DNA of 64,000 bases from Azophilus sp965221755. GTDB lineage: Bacteria; Pseudomonadota; Gammaproteobacteria; Pseudomonadales; Azotimanducaceae. Below the pieces are notes generated by a model that was given only the letters and a program-made list of their open reading frames with translations, did not search any database and was not told the origin of the DNA. The stretch lies in the NCBI GenBank assembly GCA_965221755.1, contig OZ244921.1, positions 1,426,001 through 1,490,000 of the forward strand, in the 5' to 3' direction. Shown in pieces: positions 8,317 to 17,414 of this stretch (position 1 is the stretch's first letter; every line of letters begins with the position of its first letter). A program made the position numbers and the translations under genes.

Positions 8317-11300
8317 TCAGTGGGTTGCGGCGGCTGTTCGGATCTCCTTATGGGTGGCCGGGGCGTCGTCGTTCAGGTCGAGAATGTCCCTAAGCACCTC
8401 AATGCCCGCCTCCAAGGTGTGCCTCTTGTGCATGGCCGCAAGGCCGTCTTCCCTGAGTTCTCGCCAGACGGCTTCGTCGCAGTACGCGGCCTCAAGATGC
8501 TGCGCCCATTCCGCCTCGTCCCGCGCCACGAGAATGTCCTGCCCATCCTTCAGGCCCATGCCTTCGGCAGCCACTGTCGAGGCGACCACAGGGACGCCGT
8601 GGCAGAGGCTTGAAATGACCTTGCCCTTGGCGCCCGCACCGTAGCGCAAAGGCGCAACTGTCAGCCGGATGCTATTGAACAGGCTGGTTAGGTCTTTGAC
8701 GTAGCCGATGGCGCGAACGCCTTCCAGCGCGTCGAGCCGCTCCACTTCGGCAGGCATCTGGGCACCGACGAGGAGGAGCTCCGCACTGGGCGCTGCGGCA
8801 CGGCAAGCGGGCCAGATGTCGTGGACGAAGTGGCGCACGGCGTCCAAGTTGGGTTCATGCAGGTAGTTGCCGATAAAGGCGATGTCGCGACGCTCCTCAA
8901 ATCCCATGCTTCCCGCGCCGGGGATTTCGCGGATCAGCGGCAGGTGAAACACCGGGGTGTCGGCTACGGCCTCCTTGAGCAATGCCTGCTCATGGTCGCT
9001 CACGACGACGATGGCATCCGCCTCGCGCGCCAGCTGCAATTCAGTTTTCCTAGTCAGCTCCGCCTGCTTTCTGAGCTTCGGGGATTGCTCCCTCTCCGCC
9101 TGCCGGGCTTCGCGGATATGGTGCAGATCGACGGTATGGAAGACGATGCGGGCGTTGGGGCAGTGCGTTCTCAGGAGCGGCGCACACTCCTTGAATACGC
9201 CAACCCGGTGGACGAGCACATAGTCAAATCCCTTGCCGGCGCGCTTGAGGTAGCTCTTGAGCGATTTGCAGTAGGGTGCGTAGAGCATCTCGACGCCGAG
9301 CTGCTGCAGATGGTCCGTATGGGCGCCCCAATAGTCCAAATCTCGGTGGCTGGCGAAAACAGCCTTGATTCGCAGCCGCCCCAGCATGCGGGCCAAGTTG
9401 ACGACGTCCACGGAGCCGGAGTCGTGGTCGGGCAGCGGAACGGCCCAGTCAATGATGAGCGCTCGGCCTTTCGCGATGCGGTCCCTAGCGAGTGCGGGCG
9501 GCGAGCCCGGAGCGAGATGGCTGGCCTCCAGCGTGCTTTGCCATCGCTTGAGGAACTTAAGGCGGTTTTCCGCTTGGTAGCGCTTTTCGCCCCGGGACAG
9601 GTCGGTGCCGGAGGTGGCGCCCTCGCTGTGCACGACTTTTGCGAAGGGCTGGTAGAGCACCCGGTATCCCGCCTCCCGGACGCGGAAGGCAAGATCGGTG
9701 TCTTCGTAGTAGGCCCGGACGTAGTGTTCGTCAAACCCGCCCAACTCGCGCCACAGCGCCAGCGGCAGCATGATGGCGGCGCCGCTGCAGTAGTCCGCAT
9801 CGCGGACGTAGTTGTACTCGGGCTTGCGCGGGTCGTCGTTGCGGCCGTAGTTCATGGCGGAGCCGTCGGAGAAGACGATGCCGCCCGCTTCCTGGAGGCT
9901 GCCGTCCTCGAAGTAGAGCTTGGCGCCCACCAGCCCCGCATCGGGGAAACGGTGGAAGGTGGTGGCCAGCGCATCGATGGCGCCGTCCTGAACCAGAGTG
10001 TCGTTGTTCAGCAGCAGCAAGTGGCGTCCCCGGGCTTCCGCCGCGCCCCGGTTGCACGCATGGAGAAACCCTAGGTTGCTTTCGTTGCGCAGGTAGCGCA
10101 GTCCCGGAATGGCGGGAAGCACGTCGCCGCTTTCGTCAGGGGAGGCGTCATCCACCAGGATGACTTCAAAAGGCCGCTCATCGGTGATCGTGGCGAGGGA
10201 GGCCAGACAGCGGAGAGTGATGTGGCAGTTGCCGTAAACGGGGATGACAAGGGAGATTTCCGGCTGCTCCGGACATTGGAGCTCAATGGTCTTCGGCGCA
10301 ACCGGATGGCTGGCTTCAACCGGAGCCACCTGTTTTGACTCCAAGGCGCCTTTGCCTGTTTTGGTGCCTGCCGCATACAGGGGATGAACCGCTGCCGCTG
10401 CTTCCCGCTGGTCAGCCACCCGCTCCACGGCGTCACGGGTGGCTTGTAGAAAGGCGTAGCCGTATCGCTGATCCGGTTCGAGATAGGCGCCTTCCCCCCA
10501 TTCGTTCCAAGCGTTGATGAACAGCAGCCGTTCATCGGGCGAGCGCTTCCGGGCCAACGTCCAGCGCATTGCGTCATGCAGCCAACGGCCATAGCTTGCC
10601 GGCGAATTGCCATGGAACAGGTGGGCATGGGCGCTCCGTCGCGGGGTGTTGTCCCAGCCCGGCATGACGCCGCGCATCTGCAGCCAAGGCTGGTCAGGGC
10701 ATTCCTCGCACTTCTCGGCGTAGTCGTTCCAGTCAAACACGGTGCCGCGAAAGTCGGAATCGGATGGCACCAGTTGGTTGGTGACCTCCATCGGCAGGCC
10801 GGTGTGCCAAGGGAACTCAACGGCGGCATCCATGCCGTAGGGCCTGGGATCGTGGACCTGGAAGGACTGCACCATGGCCATGAAGAGTTCGCCGATGCCG
10901 TTTTCCCGGCCCCACCGGCGCCACCTTGCGACCGTCTCGGCGGCGTTGGGCAGCAGTGCCGGACGGTAAACCAAGATCAGCGGCCGACCGTTGATTCGGA
11001 TGTATCTTGGATCCTTCAGGTAGCGGGAGATGTGTTCGACGAAGCGCAGGTCGTCTTCGGGTGAGTGCTTCTGGCCGATCAAGACGTCCTGCTCCCGCCC
11101 GTCCCAGCGCCGGGTCCAGTTTTCGTTGGCCCAGCAAAGGCAGAAGGGGAAGTCAATGGATGAGTCGTTGACGTAGTTGGTCAGCGGCGTCTCCAGCAGC
11201 CTGCGGCCACCGAACCAATAGAAGTAGAAGCAGAATCCCCCGATGCCGTAGCGCTTGGCGATCTCTGCTTGGCGGCGTTGGGCCGCTACGTCGCGGAGGT

Positions 11301-12969
11301 CGTAGTAACCCATGTCAATGGGCACCCTAGGCTGGTAGTGACCCGGGAATTGGGGCCTTGCCGCCCGCACGTTGGTCCACTCCGTGAACCCTTCGCCCCA
11401 CCATTGGTCGTTTTCCGGCACGGGATGGAATTGGGGGAGGTAGAAGGCGATCAACCGCACCGGGCTTTCGGCAGCGGAAGCGCCTCGAAACTCCGGCACG
11501 AATACCGAGGTTGCAGATGACTCAACGGCAACCGGCTTCGATTTTCCGGGCCGTTTTGATGCCGGTTCGGAAGCGACCCTGAGCCAGTGGCGCAAGCGGT
11601 ACGGTGTGATGGCGCCCACCCAGCGCGGCGCGTGCCTGCGGTAGAACGGCAGCATCGACTGGGCCGCTTTGCGGAATTGTCCGGTCCCGAGCCAACCGGC
11701 GATCTGAGCTAGCCGGAGCAGCTTGCGCCGCAGCCATCCCAGCCCAAGCTTGGCCCTGCGGAGCGGTGCCGTCAGCCGCCAGCTTGAAGAGTTCAGGATC
11801 GCCGCGATGTGCTGTTCGTGCGCGTTGACGGCCCGCACCAGCGACTCCAGTGCCGCGTCGCGTCGCTCGGCTTCCTCAGCTTGGCGCGCAACCACCTGAT
11901 TCAGACGCTCCATTTCGTCGCTGCGCCACCCGATCTCATCCTGCCCCTTGGCGACGGCGGCGTTAAGGGCTTCAATCAGCCCGCTCTTCTCCTGGCTGCG
12001 GCCCTTCTCGCCATCAAGGTCCGCGGACAGCTCCGCGACTTTGGCGCCCAGTGCCGACTCGTTGTGCATGGCACACCGCCCAAGCAGCAACGGTCGGCCG
12101 AAAAGCGGACCCAGATCGTTGAGGCTCAAACGGATTTCGCTCAGCGCGTCAAGATCGGCAGGCCGTTCCTCATCCACGGACCAGCGCTGCAGGATTTCCC
12201 AAGCATCGCCAATCCAACGGACGCCCCGACCTTGCGATTCCACGGCGTCCCGTTGGTCTGAGTGATGGCGCAGATCGGAGGTTAGGAACTCGCCGATGTC
12301 GATTTCGGCCGCGGTGGACAAATTTGGCCAAGCTAGGCCCAAGCGTTCCCCGATGCGCTCCGCCACGCTGCGCCAGTCCTCCAGAAGCTGGTCAAACCTC
12401 ACCGTCACCCTCGGATGGTCGCGGCTGCCCGCTTCGGCGTCCAGCACATGGCGCAGCCACAGCAGCCTGCCGATGGACGGATCGATGCTGTTGCGACGCA
12501 TCAGGGACTGCGCCACATCCTGGGGATTGCGGACCGGCATGACGATCAGCGGGGTGGCGCCGGTGGATTCGATAGCCTTGATCCAGAATCCCATCAGCAG
12601 ACAGAAGCGGGGATCCTTGACCACATACAGTGGACTTGCCGAAAACTCCATCTCAAGAAGGCAGCGAGCCTTCTCGAAGTAGCTGGCAAATGCAGGAGAG
12701 GCGTACCAGTCGGCATTAAGCGTTTCCCACTCGTCCCAACGCGAGCCGGCGGACTTCAGAATGGCGTTGTTCAACTCTAACACGCGCTGTGATTCCCAGT
12801 GGCCGCGCTCGTTGCTCCGGCTGTCCGGGGCCATGAGGTGTTTAGGCAGATCGCAACCTATGAGATTGAGGGTGCGGCTTAGCGCTGAAGTGCCGCTGCG
12901 GTGCATGCCGGCAATGACGACGGCTTGGGAACGAGATTGCTTATCCGCCATGCGGGGCGCCTGAGCCAA
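8317..12969 (-). CDS. Sulfotransferase - WbsX - GT2 - GT4 multidomain glycan enzyme
   Basis: A 1550-residue protein with four catalytic modules in order. First is a sulfotransferase with PAPS loop VVIAGMHRSGTSALS (17-31), then a coiled coil (~310-390). A WbsX-type glycosyltransferase begins at IAFYLPQFHP (~505) and ends near 850. A family 2 glycosyltransferase follows from SLVIPVYGNC (~905) with DDASPDESG, NNDTLVQ and EDTDLAFR. A family 4 type transferase ends in GAGAKGKVISSLCHGVPVV (~1440) and EAGIEVLRDIL. It probably extends and sulfates a cell-surface glycan in the cytoplasm. The start is the ATG at 12969; starting 18 bases later at a second Met would change little. It is unusually long for such a fusion and is a single uninterrupted frame. 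Confidence 0.88.
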   Translation of the reverse strand: MAQAPRMADKQSRSQAVVIAGMHRSGTSALSRTLNLIGCDLPKHLMAPDSRSNERGHWESQRVLELNNAILKSAGSRWDEWETLNADWYASPAFASYFEKARCLLEMEFSASPLYVVKDPRFCLLMGFWIKAIESTGATPLIVMPVRNPQDVAQSLMRRNSIDPSIGRLLWLRHVLDAEAGSRDHPRVTVRFDQLLEDWRSVAERIGERLGLAWPNLSTAAEIDIGEFLTSDLRHHSDQRDAVESQGRGVRWIGDAWEILQRWSVDEERPADLDALSEIRLSLNDLGPLFGRPLLLGRCAMHNESALGAKVAELSADLDGEKGRSQEKSGLIEALNAAVAKGQDEIGWRSDEMERLNQVVARQAEEAERRDAALESLVRAVNAHEQHIAAILNSSSWRLTAPLRRAKLGLGWLRRKLLRLAQIAGWLGTGQFRKAAQSMLPFYRRHAPRWVGAITPYRLRHWLRVASEPASKRPGKSKPVAVESSATSVFVPEFRGASAAESPVRLIAFYLPQFHPVPENDQWWGEGFTEWTNVRAARPQFPGHYQPRVPIDMGYYDLRDVAAQRRQAEIAKRYGIGGFCFYFYWFGGRRLLETPLTNYVNDSSIDFPFCLCWANENWTRRWDGREQDVLIGQKHSPEDDLRFVEHISRYLKDPRYIRINGRPLILVYRPALLPNAAETVARWRRWGRENGIGELFMAMVQSFQVHDPRPYGMDAAVEFPWHTGLPMEVTNQLVPSDSDFRGTVFDWNDYAEKCEECPDQPWLQMRGVMPGWDNTPRRSAHAHLFHGNSPASYGRWLHDAMRWTLARKRSPDERLLFINAWNEWGEGAYLEPDQRYGYAFLQATRDAVERVADQREAAAAVHPLYAAGTKTGKGALESKQVAPVEASHPVAPKTIELQCPEQPEISLVIPVYGNCHITLRCLASLATITDERPFEVILVDDASPDESGDVLPAIPGLRYLRNESNLGFLHACNRGAAEARGRHLLLLNNDTLVQDGAIDALATTFHRFPDAGLVGAKLYFEDGSLQEAGGIVFSDGSAMNYGRNDDPRKPEYNYVRDADYCSGAAIMLPLALWRELGGFDEHYVRAYYEDTDLAFRVREAGYRVLYQPFAKVVHSEGATSGTDLSRGEKRYQAENRLKFLKRWQSTLEASHLAPGSPPALARDRIAKGRALIIDWAVPLPDHDSGSVDVVNLARMLGRLRIKAVFASHRDLDYWGAHTDHLQQLGVEMLYAPYCKSLKSYLKRAGKGFDYVLVHRVGVFKECAPLLRTHCPNARIVFHTVDLHHIREARQAEREQSPKLRKQAELTRKTELQLAREADAIVVVSDHEQALLKEAVADTPVFHLPLIREIPGAGSMGFEERRDIAFIGNYLHEPNLDAVRHFVHDIWPACRAAAPSAELLLVGAQMPAEVERLDALEGVRAIGYVKDLTSLFNSIRLTVAPLRYGAGAKGKVISSLCHGVPVVASTVAAEGMGLKDGQDILVARDEAEWAQHLEAAYCDEAVWRELREDGLAAMHKRHTLEAGIEVLRDILDLNDDAPATHKEIRTAAATH

Positions 12970-13312
12970 GGTCTGCGGATGCCTTGACGGACGTCCAATG
13001 ACCCAAGTCGATCATGGCTGCCGATAGGCGTATGGCCAGCTTTTGATCAACATAGCCTGCCGCCTAATCCACTGCAAAGACATGAAAAATTCTCCGAACT
13101 TGCTTTAATGGCCGCATAGTGTAGCCGATGAAGGCCGTAGTCGAGATGTGTGCCAGTCCTGTCCGGTCTGATTCAGCGCAGGCTCTGCATTTGGCGGTGC
13201 GGTGATGTAAGGTGACACGCATGAGTGAGCGGGAGTTAACCCGTCCGGCACAACGTTCGCCACCCCCGTTCGGCGTGGCCGCAAGGCGAAGCGCCGGGCC
13301 ACCTACCAAGAT
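12970..13312. other. Intergenic region, partly possible 5' end of the Uma2 gene
   Basis: These 343 bases separate the divergent multidomain glycan enzyme and the Uma2 gene. ATG 13221 opens in another frame (MSERELTRP), and the Uma2 frame is open without a start from 13229. This hints that a one-base indel separates the true N-terminus from the rest. No RNA gene or repeat was seen. Confidence 0.4.
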
Positions 13313-13831
13313 GTGCTCGATGCGCCGCCGCACCGGGTGGCGGAGATCGTTGGCGGGATTTTGCACGCCTTGCCCCGACCGGCCATGCCGCATGCACTGG
13401 CGAGTTCCCGTCTGGGCGGCGAACTCGGAGGACCGTTCGACCGGGGCCGCGACGGACCGGGCGGTTGGTGGATCATCGATGAACCCGAATTGCACCTTGG
13501 CGAGGACATCTTGGTGCCGGACCTTGCGGGCTGGGGGCGGGAGCGGATGCCGGAGTACCCGGAAACGGCGTACGTCACGCTGGCGCCGGACTGGGTCTGC
13601 GAAGTGCCATCGCCGTCGATCCGTCGGTTGGACTTGCTGGAGAAGCGTCCGGCTTACGCCCGCGAGGGGGTCGGGCATCTGTGGCTGGTGGATCCGGCTG
13701 ACCGCACGCTGGAGGCGCTGGAGCTGAAGGCCGGACAGTGGGTGCTGATCGGGATGGCCAAGGACGACGAACCAGTCTGCATTCCCCCCTTTGACGCAAT
13801 TGCCTTCAGCCTCGGTGGCCTCTGGCCCTGA
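13313..13831 (+). CDS. Uma2-family PD-(D/E)xK nuclease-like protein
   Basis: A 172-residue Uma2 (DUF820) protein. Family hallmarks are APPHRVAEIVGGIL (opening glutamate), GGWWIIDEPELHLG, DILVPDLAGWGRERM (active-site aspartate of the fold), WVCEVPSPS (the E-x-(K) strand; lysine is not seen at the usual place) and KRPAYAREGVGHLWLVDP. Uma2 proteins have a restriction-endonuclease fold but mostly unknown roles. The GTG at 13313 is the first start in this frame. The family normally has ~15 residues before it (ARRATYQDV is encoded just upstream in frame without a start), so a 5' frameshift is possible. Confidence 0.75.
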   Translation: MLDAPPHRVAEIVGGILHALPRPAMPHALASSRLGGELGGPFDRGRDGPGGWWIIDEPELHLGEDILVPDLAGWGRERMPEYPETAYVTLAPDWVCEVPSPSIRRLDLLEKRPAYAREGVGHLWLVDPADRTLEALELKAGQWVLIGMAKDDEPVCIPPFDAIAFSLGGLWP

Positions 13832-13903
13832 TCGGCCCCGCTGGCCTCATTCGAGCAGTATGCAAACCAATGCTTTCGGGCAGGGAGCGGCTTACGCCAC
13901 CCT

Positions 13904-14830
13904 ATGAACCTCCGCGACCTCAAATACTTGGTGGCCCTCGCCGAGCACCGTCACTTCGGTCGTGCCGCCGACGCCTGCTTCGTCAGCCAGCCAACGCTCT
14001 CCACGCAGTTGAAGAAGCTCGAGGAAACCTTGGGCGTGACGCTCATCGAGCGCAATCGGCGGCGGGTGATCCTCACTCCGGTGGGCGAATCCATCGTGGC
14101 GCAGGCCGATGCCGTGCTGCGCAACGTCGATCAGTTGCTGCGGCTTGCCGATGAGCATCGCAATCCCTTGGGCGGCGACTTTCGCTTAGGCCTCATCCCG
14201 ACGTTGGCGCCCTATCTGCTCCCCTTGGCGCTCGCTCCGGTGCGTCGGGCGTTGCCCAAGCTGAGAATGCGGATCACCGAGGGACAGACGGCCAGAATCA
14301 CGCGCATGCTGCGCACCGGGGCGCTCGATGCGGTCGTCCTGGCGCTGCCGCTGCCGGAGGAGGACTTGGTGCAGACCCCCATCTTCGATGAGCCGTTCCA
14401 CTTTGCCGTCTCCGGCCGCCATCCCAAGGCGTCTCGGGCATCCATCGATGAGGCGGAGCTTGAGCACGAGGAGGTGCTGCTGCTCGAGGACGGACACTGC
14501 CTGCGCGACCAGGCCTTGGCGATTTGCAAATCCCGCAACGCGGTGGAGAACACCGACTTCCGCGCCACCAGCCTCGAAACCCTGCGCCAGATGGTGGCCG
14601 CCGACGTGGGGGTCACGCTGATGCCGGAACTGGCCGTCAAGGACGCCGGCGCCGACGTGCGCTACATCCCCTTCAGCGGCGCGAGCCCGCCCCATCGGAC
14701 CATTGGCGTCTGCTGGCGGAGCAGCGCGACCCGCACACCGCTGCTCAAGGAGTTGACCGAGGTTCTCAGTCGGGCAGTGGCCAGTCGCCTTGATCGCGTG
14801 CAAGGCCGTAGCATAAGTCAGCGGCCTTAA
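13904..14830 (+). CDS. oxyR: OxyR, LysR-family peroxide sensor
   Basis: A 308-residue LysR regulator. The N-terminal winged helix (MNLRDLKYLVALAEHRHFGRA) carries DNA-binding VSQPTLSTQLKKLE. The sensor domain has the peroxide switch cysteines at exactly C199 and C208 (GHCLRDQALAIC), the same numbering as E. coli OxyR. Oxidation to a disulfide should activate catalase, peroxidase or rubrerythrin genes; the rubrerythrin cluster lies 4 kb downstream. The last ~20 residues (VASRLDRVQGRSISQRP) follow a 28-bp segment (14741-14768) that reappears at 18899-18926. The present C-terminus was therefore probably created by the island that now follows the gene. Confidence 0.92.
   Translation: MNLRDLKYLVALAEHRHFGRAADACFVSQPTLSTQLKKLEETLGVTLIERNRRRVILTPVGESIVAQADAVLRNVDQLLRLADEHRNPLGGDFRLGLIPTLAPYLLPLALAPVRRALPKLRMRITEGQTARITRMLRTGALDAVVLALPLPEEDLVQTPIFDEPFHFAVSGRHPKASRASIDEAELEHEEVLLLEDGHCLRDQALAICKSRNAVENTDFRATSLETLRQMVAADVGVTLMPELAVKDAGADVRYIPFSGASPPHRTIGVCWRSSATRTPLLKELTEVLSRAVASRLDRVQGRSISQRP
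14741..14768 (+). repeat. Left direct repeat flanking the helicase/DarT/ARH island
   Basis: CTGCTCAAGGAGTTGACCGA and the next 8 bases GGTTCTCA lie within the 3' end of oxyR. A copy with 27 of 28 bases identical lies at 18899-18926, on the far side of the three-gene island. The pair resembles the att duplication made when an element integrates at the end of a gene. Confidence 0.7.
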
Positions 14831-14896
14831 GAAGGCCTGTTGCGTCGCTCCATGATGCAGAAAAGACCAGAATGCTCGTAGCGAAGAAACTTCGGT

Positions 14897-16729
14897 CTAT
14901 TTTTCATTTGCGGCCGAGGCGGCAACTGCGCGGGAGTTTTCGGAGGAAGGTTGCATATCTGTCCTAGCCGAGTGTGTTGGTTCTTTATGTGGAGCATCGC
15001 CTCGCTCCAGTGGTGGAGCTTGACGAAGCAGACCATATAGGCTGAAAGCGACGCTAGCGAACTCAGCCGGAGATCCATTTTGCGCAACCTTTTTCAAAAC
15101 CCGCCCGATGGTTGCATCATCGCCAATGCGGAGCTGGAGGTAATCGACCGTTTTCAAGACATTTTTGGTGCGTTCGGCGAGTTCACGCCGCAAATCGCCT
15201 TCAATATCCGCAGGAGGGGCGGATTCCCCTTTATACGCAGGAGTCCGAAACTGGGATGATTGGCCGGTTGGTTCGGCCAGGCTTTGGCGGGAGCTAGCTT
15301 CAGTCCTGATAGATGCATCTTCGTTGAGATCAGGAAGCTCGCGACGCCTCTTGACTAGCAGTGTCTGACCCAACTCTAGCTTTACCCACTGCCACTTAAA
15401 TTGGCCCGCAGACAAAATGGGTTCATTAAGCGCCTTGGCTCGACCCAAACCCTGAACAAACAGACCACCATCACGACATCGCGCCAGCACATCGGACCGG
15501 TATTTTGGCGGCGACCAGTGCAGGAGGTCTGGATACTGATGGGGGCTCGTTTTTTCCCCGTGCGCCAACAGAGCTAAGCGCCGTGCCTCACTACGAAATA
15601 ACGCGGCGTCCAGTACTTCAATTTGTGGACCCTCGTCCGCCATCAAGCCAAGTAGGGCTCCCGCCATAGTGGCGATCGTATCCGTGTCAGAGCCGAGGAC
15701 ATTGGCCGCGATGCGCATCGCTTCATTGGGTCTCGGTTCAAACCAAGTCAAACCAACAGCGGCAAGTGCTGTGAGCATCCCGCTGCCGCGAAGCTCAGGA
15801 CTTCGGAGGTCTAAGGCATCAAGCAGGCGCGTGTACCGGGCTTCCGGCGAGTCGTTCATGCTGCTGATACGGATTCCGTCAAGACGGTCTAGTGCTCGAC
15901 GGGCCTCCTCAACGGATTTCTCCCAAGCCGGGGCAAAAGGGCCTGCCGCCGCCTCGAATGCTGCCATCCAATTTTGCAAATCGCGGTCTTCCCCGATTCG
16001 GCTAGGCAGTTCCGATGCCTCCTTCAGGACTGTTTGCAGATCATCAGCCAACGGGAGTTGGCCGGATTTCATAACATATCCTAAGCATTGAGCATGCAAA
16101 ACCGCCCCCATAATGCCGACGGGATGGGAGTGAGTGCAAATGGCGTTACGCACCACATCCGTAACGTATTTTTCCGGGTTATGTGGTGGAGGTGCGGCCC
16201 AAACGTGCGGTTGCACACGCATGGCAGCGCCGTTCCCGCCCGAATTGGTCCAGTTTTTAAACTGGTTAGCCCACCAGACGGACTTGCGATGACTTAAACT
16301 TACCGCTGCCGCAGTCGTCGAAAGCCCGCCGCCAAGGCCGTAGCTAACCCAAACTGGCAATTCCACCTTGGCGAATGCCTCGACGTCAAAACCGGAGGCT
16401 CGAATGGACCGGGCGGTCGCTAAGCGCAGTTGCGAGTCATCGGAGTAGCACCCTAGGGGCAAATCCGCCTGCACCCCAGAGCGTCCGCCCACCCTGCGCC
16501 TCCAAGGAATGGGACGCTCAAGTGGCTTGCCCCCGGTTCGTCTCTTCAGGCCACTGCGATCCGTCAATTCGCTGATCCACCCCAACGCATCGCCATACGC
16601 CGCCCAAAGGGATGAACGAACGATTCGGAGACTGGCGTCCGTGGATGCGTCAACGCTATCCTGCGGTGGTTTATGCACGCCATCGCCAAGTGGCCGATCA
16701 GACTCCAAGAGAAAACTCGATTGAGTCAT
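14897..16729 (-). CDS. ADP-ribosylglycohydrolase (ARH/DraG fold), putative antitoxin
   Basis: A 610-residue protein whose first ~370 residues are an ARH hydrolase. Seen motifs: LWAAYGDALGW (41-51), metal-binding YSDDSQLRLA (95-104, normally TDDT), SGGNGAAMRV (163-172), THSHP (199-203) and the second metal site GSDTDTIATMAGALLG (346-361). ARH enzymes remove ADP-ribose using two magnesium ions. Residues ~380-610 are an unrecognised, partly charged C-terminal extension. The ATG overlaps the stop of the DarT-like gene (ATGA), so the two are translationally coupled. This suggests it reverses the modification made by that toxin, in place of the macrodomain DarG. Last gene of the island operon. Confidence 0.85.
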   Translation of the reverse strand: MTQSSFLLESDRPLGDGVHKPPQDSVDASTDASLRIVRSSLWAAYGDALGWISELTDRSGLKRRTGGKPLERPIPWRRRVGGRSGVQADLPLGCYSDDSQLRLATARSIRASGFDVEAFAKVELPVWVSYGLGGGLSTTAAAVSLSHRKSVWWANQFKNWTNSGGNGAAMRVQPHVWAAPPPHNPEKYVTDVVRNAICTHSHPVGIMGAVLHAQCLGYVMKSGQLPLADDLQTVLKEASELPSRIGEDRDLQNWMAAFEAAAGPFAPAWEKSVEEARRALDRLDGIRISSMNDSPEARYTRLLDALDLRSPELRGSGMLTALAAVGLTWFEPRPNEAMRIAANVLGSDTDTIATMAGALLGLMADEGPQIEVLDAALFRSEARRLALLAHGEKTSPHQYPDLLHWSPPKYRSDVLARCRDGGLFVQGLGRAKALNEPILSAGQFKWQWVKLELGQTLLVKRRRELPDLNEDASIRTEASSRQSLAEPTGQSSQFRTPAYKGESAPPADIEGDLRRELAERTKNVLKTVDYLQLRIGDDATIGRVLKKVAQNGSPAEFASVAFSLYGLLRQAPPLERGDAPHKEPTHSARTDMQPSSENSRAVAASAANEK

Positions 16730-17409
16730 TGGAACACCTCCGGGGCAAGCCGAACGGGAACTTCCAAATGGAGACCTTCCAGCATGCCTGCCAGTTCATC
16801 CGTTGTTTCCGCCAATTGAACATCGACTCTACGCAAATATCGGCAGCAGAGTTCGCCCGGATACAATACCTCTGCTTGACGGTCAGTCGGCCAGCAATCC
16901 AGTTTGTCATCCCGGTCGTGAACTTTGCCGTACCTCCCCACTACCGTATCCGCAAACAGACTGTTGAACCCGACAAGCCCTTCCGCTCGCTGACAGCTCG
17001 GGTAGATGTTGTTGGTAGTGGCGAAAACGACGCCTGGATGGCCGAGTATCTCCGGGTCGAATGCAAGAACCACCCAAGATACGTCCTCGTCACTATGCCA
17101 ACTAACCGATCTGTCAAACATCCAATCGTTGATGCGTGACATGGATAGGTTGACATAGTCCAGCCACACCGGATCCTTTCTATAATTGGCGTTAGGACGA
17201 TAGACGTGTTCGAGGTACTTCGTCTCAGGCAAGCGCTTGCGACTCTTAACGACACCGCTTGCTAAGACACCAAGGGCACCCTCGGTTGTGGTGAAATGAA
17301 CTATATCCGCCACATCGCGATCAAGGGCCACCGCAACCACTTCGGGGCAATGCGGCAATTTCGCCAGTTCGTCAGGCGATCTCGGTTTGGCCACGGAACC
17401 GGTGGACAT
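16726..17409 (-). CDS. DarT-like (DUF4433) ADP-ribosyltransferase
   Basis: A 227-residue DUF4433 protein. It has IVHFTTTEGALGVLASG (36-52, NAD-binding element with H38), KSRKRL, the ordered YVNLSMSRINDWMF region, and the family closing motif WPTDRQAEVLYPG (173-185), where E180 fits the catalytic glutamate. DarT enzymes attach ADP-ribose to bases in single-stranded DNA and act as toxins and phage-defence effectors. It starts 5 bases after the helicase gene and overlaps the ARH gene by four bases, so helicase, transferase and hydrolase form one operon. The target base (T or G) cannot be read from sequence. Confidence 0.82.
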   Translation of the reverse strand: MSTGSVAKPRSPDELAKLPHCPEVVAVALDRDVADIVHFTTTEGALGVLASGVVKSRKRLPETKYLEHVYRPNANYRKDPVWLDYVNLSMSRINDWMFDRSVSWHSDEDVSWVVLAFDPEILGHPGVVFATTNNIYPSCQRAEGLVGFNSLFADTVVGRYGKVHDRDDKLDCWPTDRQAEVLYPGELCCRYLRRVDVQLAETTDELAGMLEGLHLEVPVRLAPEVFQ

Positions 17410-17414
17410 GCCTG

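Noticed and set aside
8821..10074. 417-codon plus-strand frame inside the large glycan enzyme
   Set aside because: Antisense shadow of the GT2/GT4 part; no start signal and no domain.
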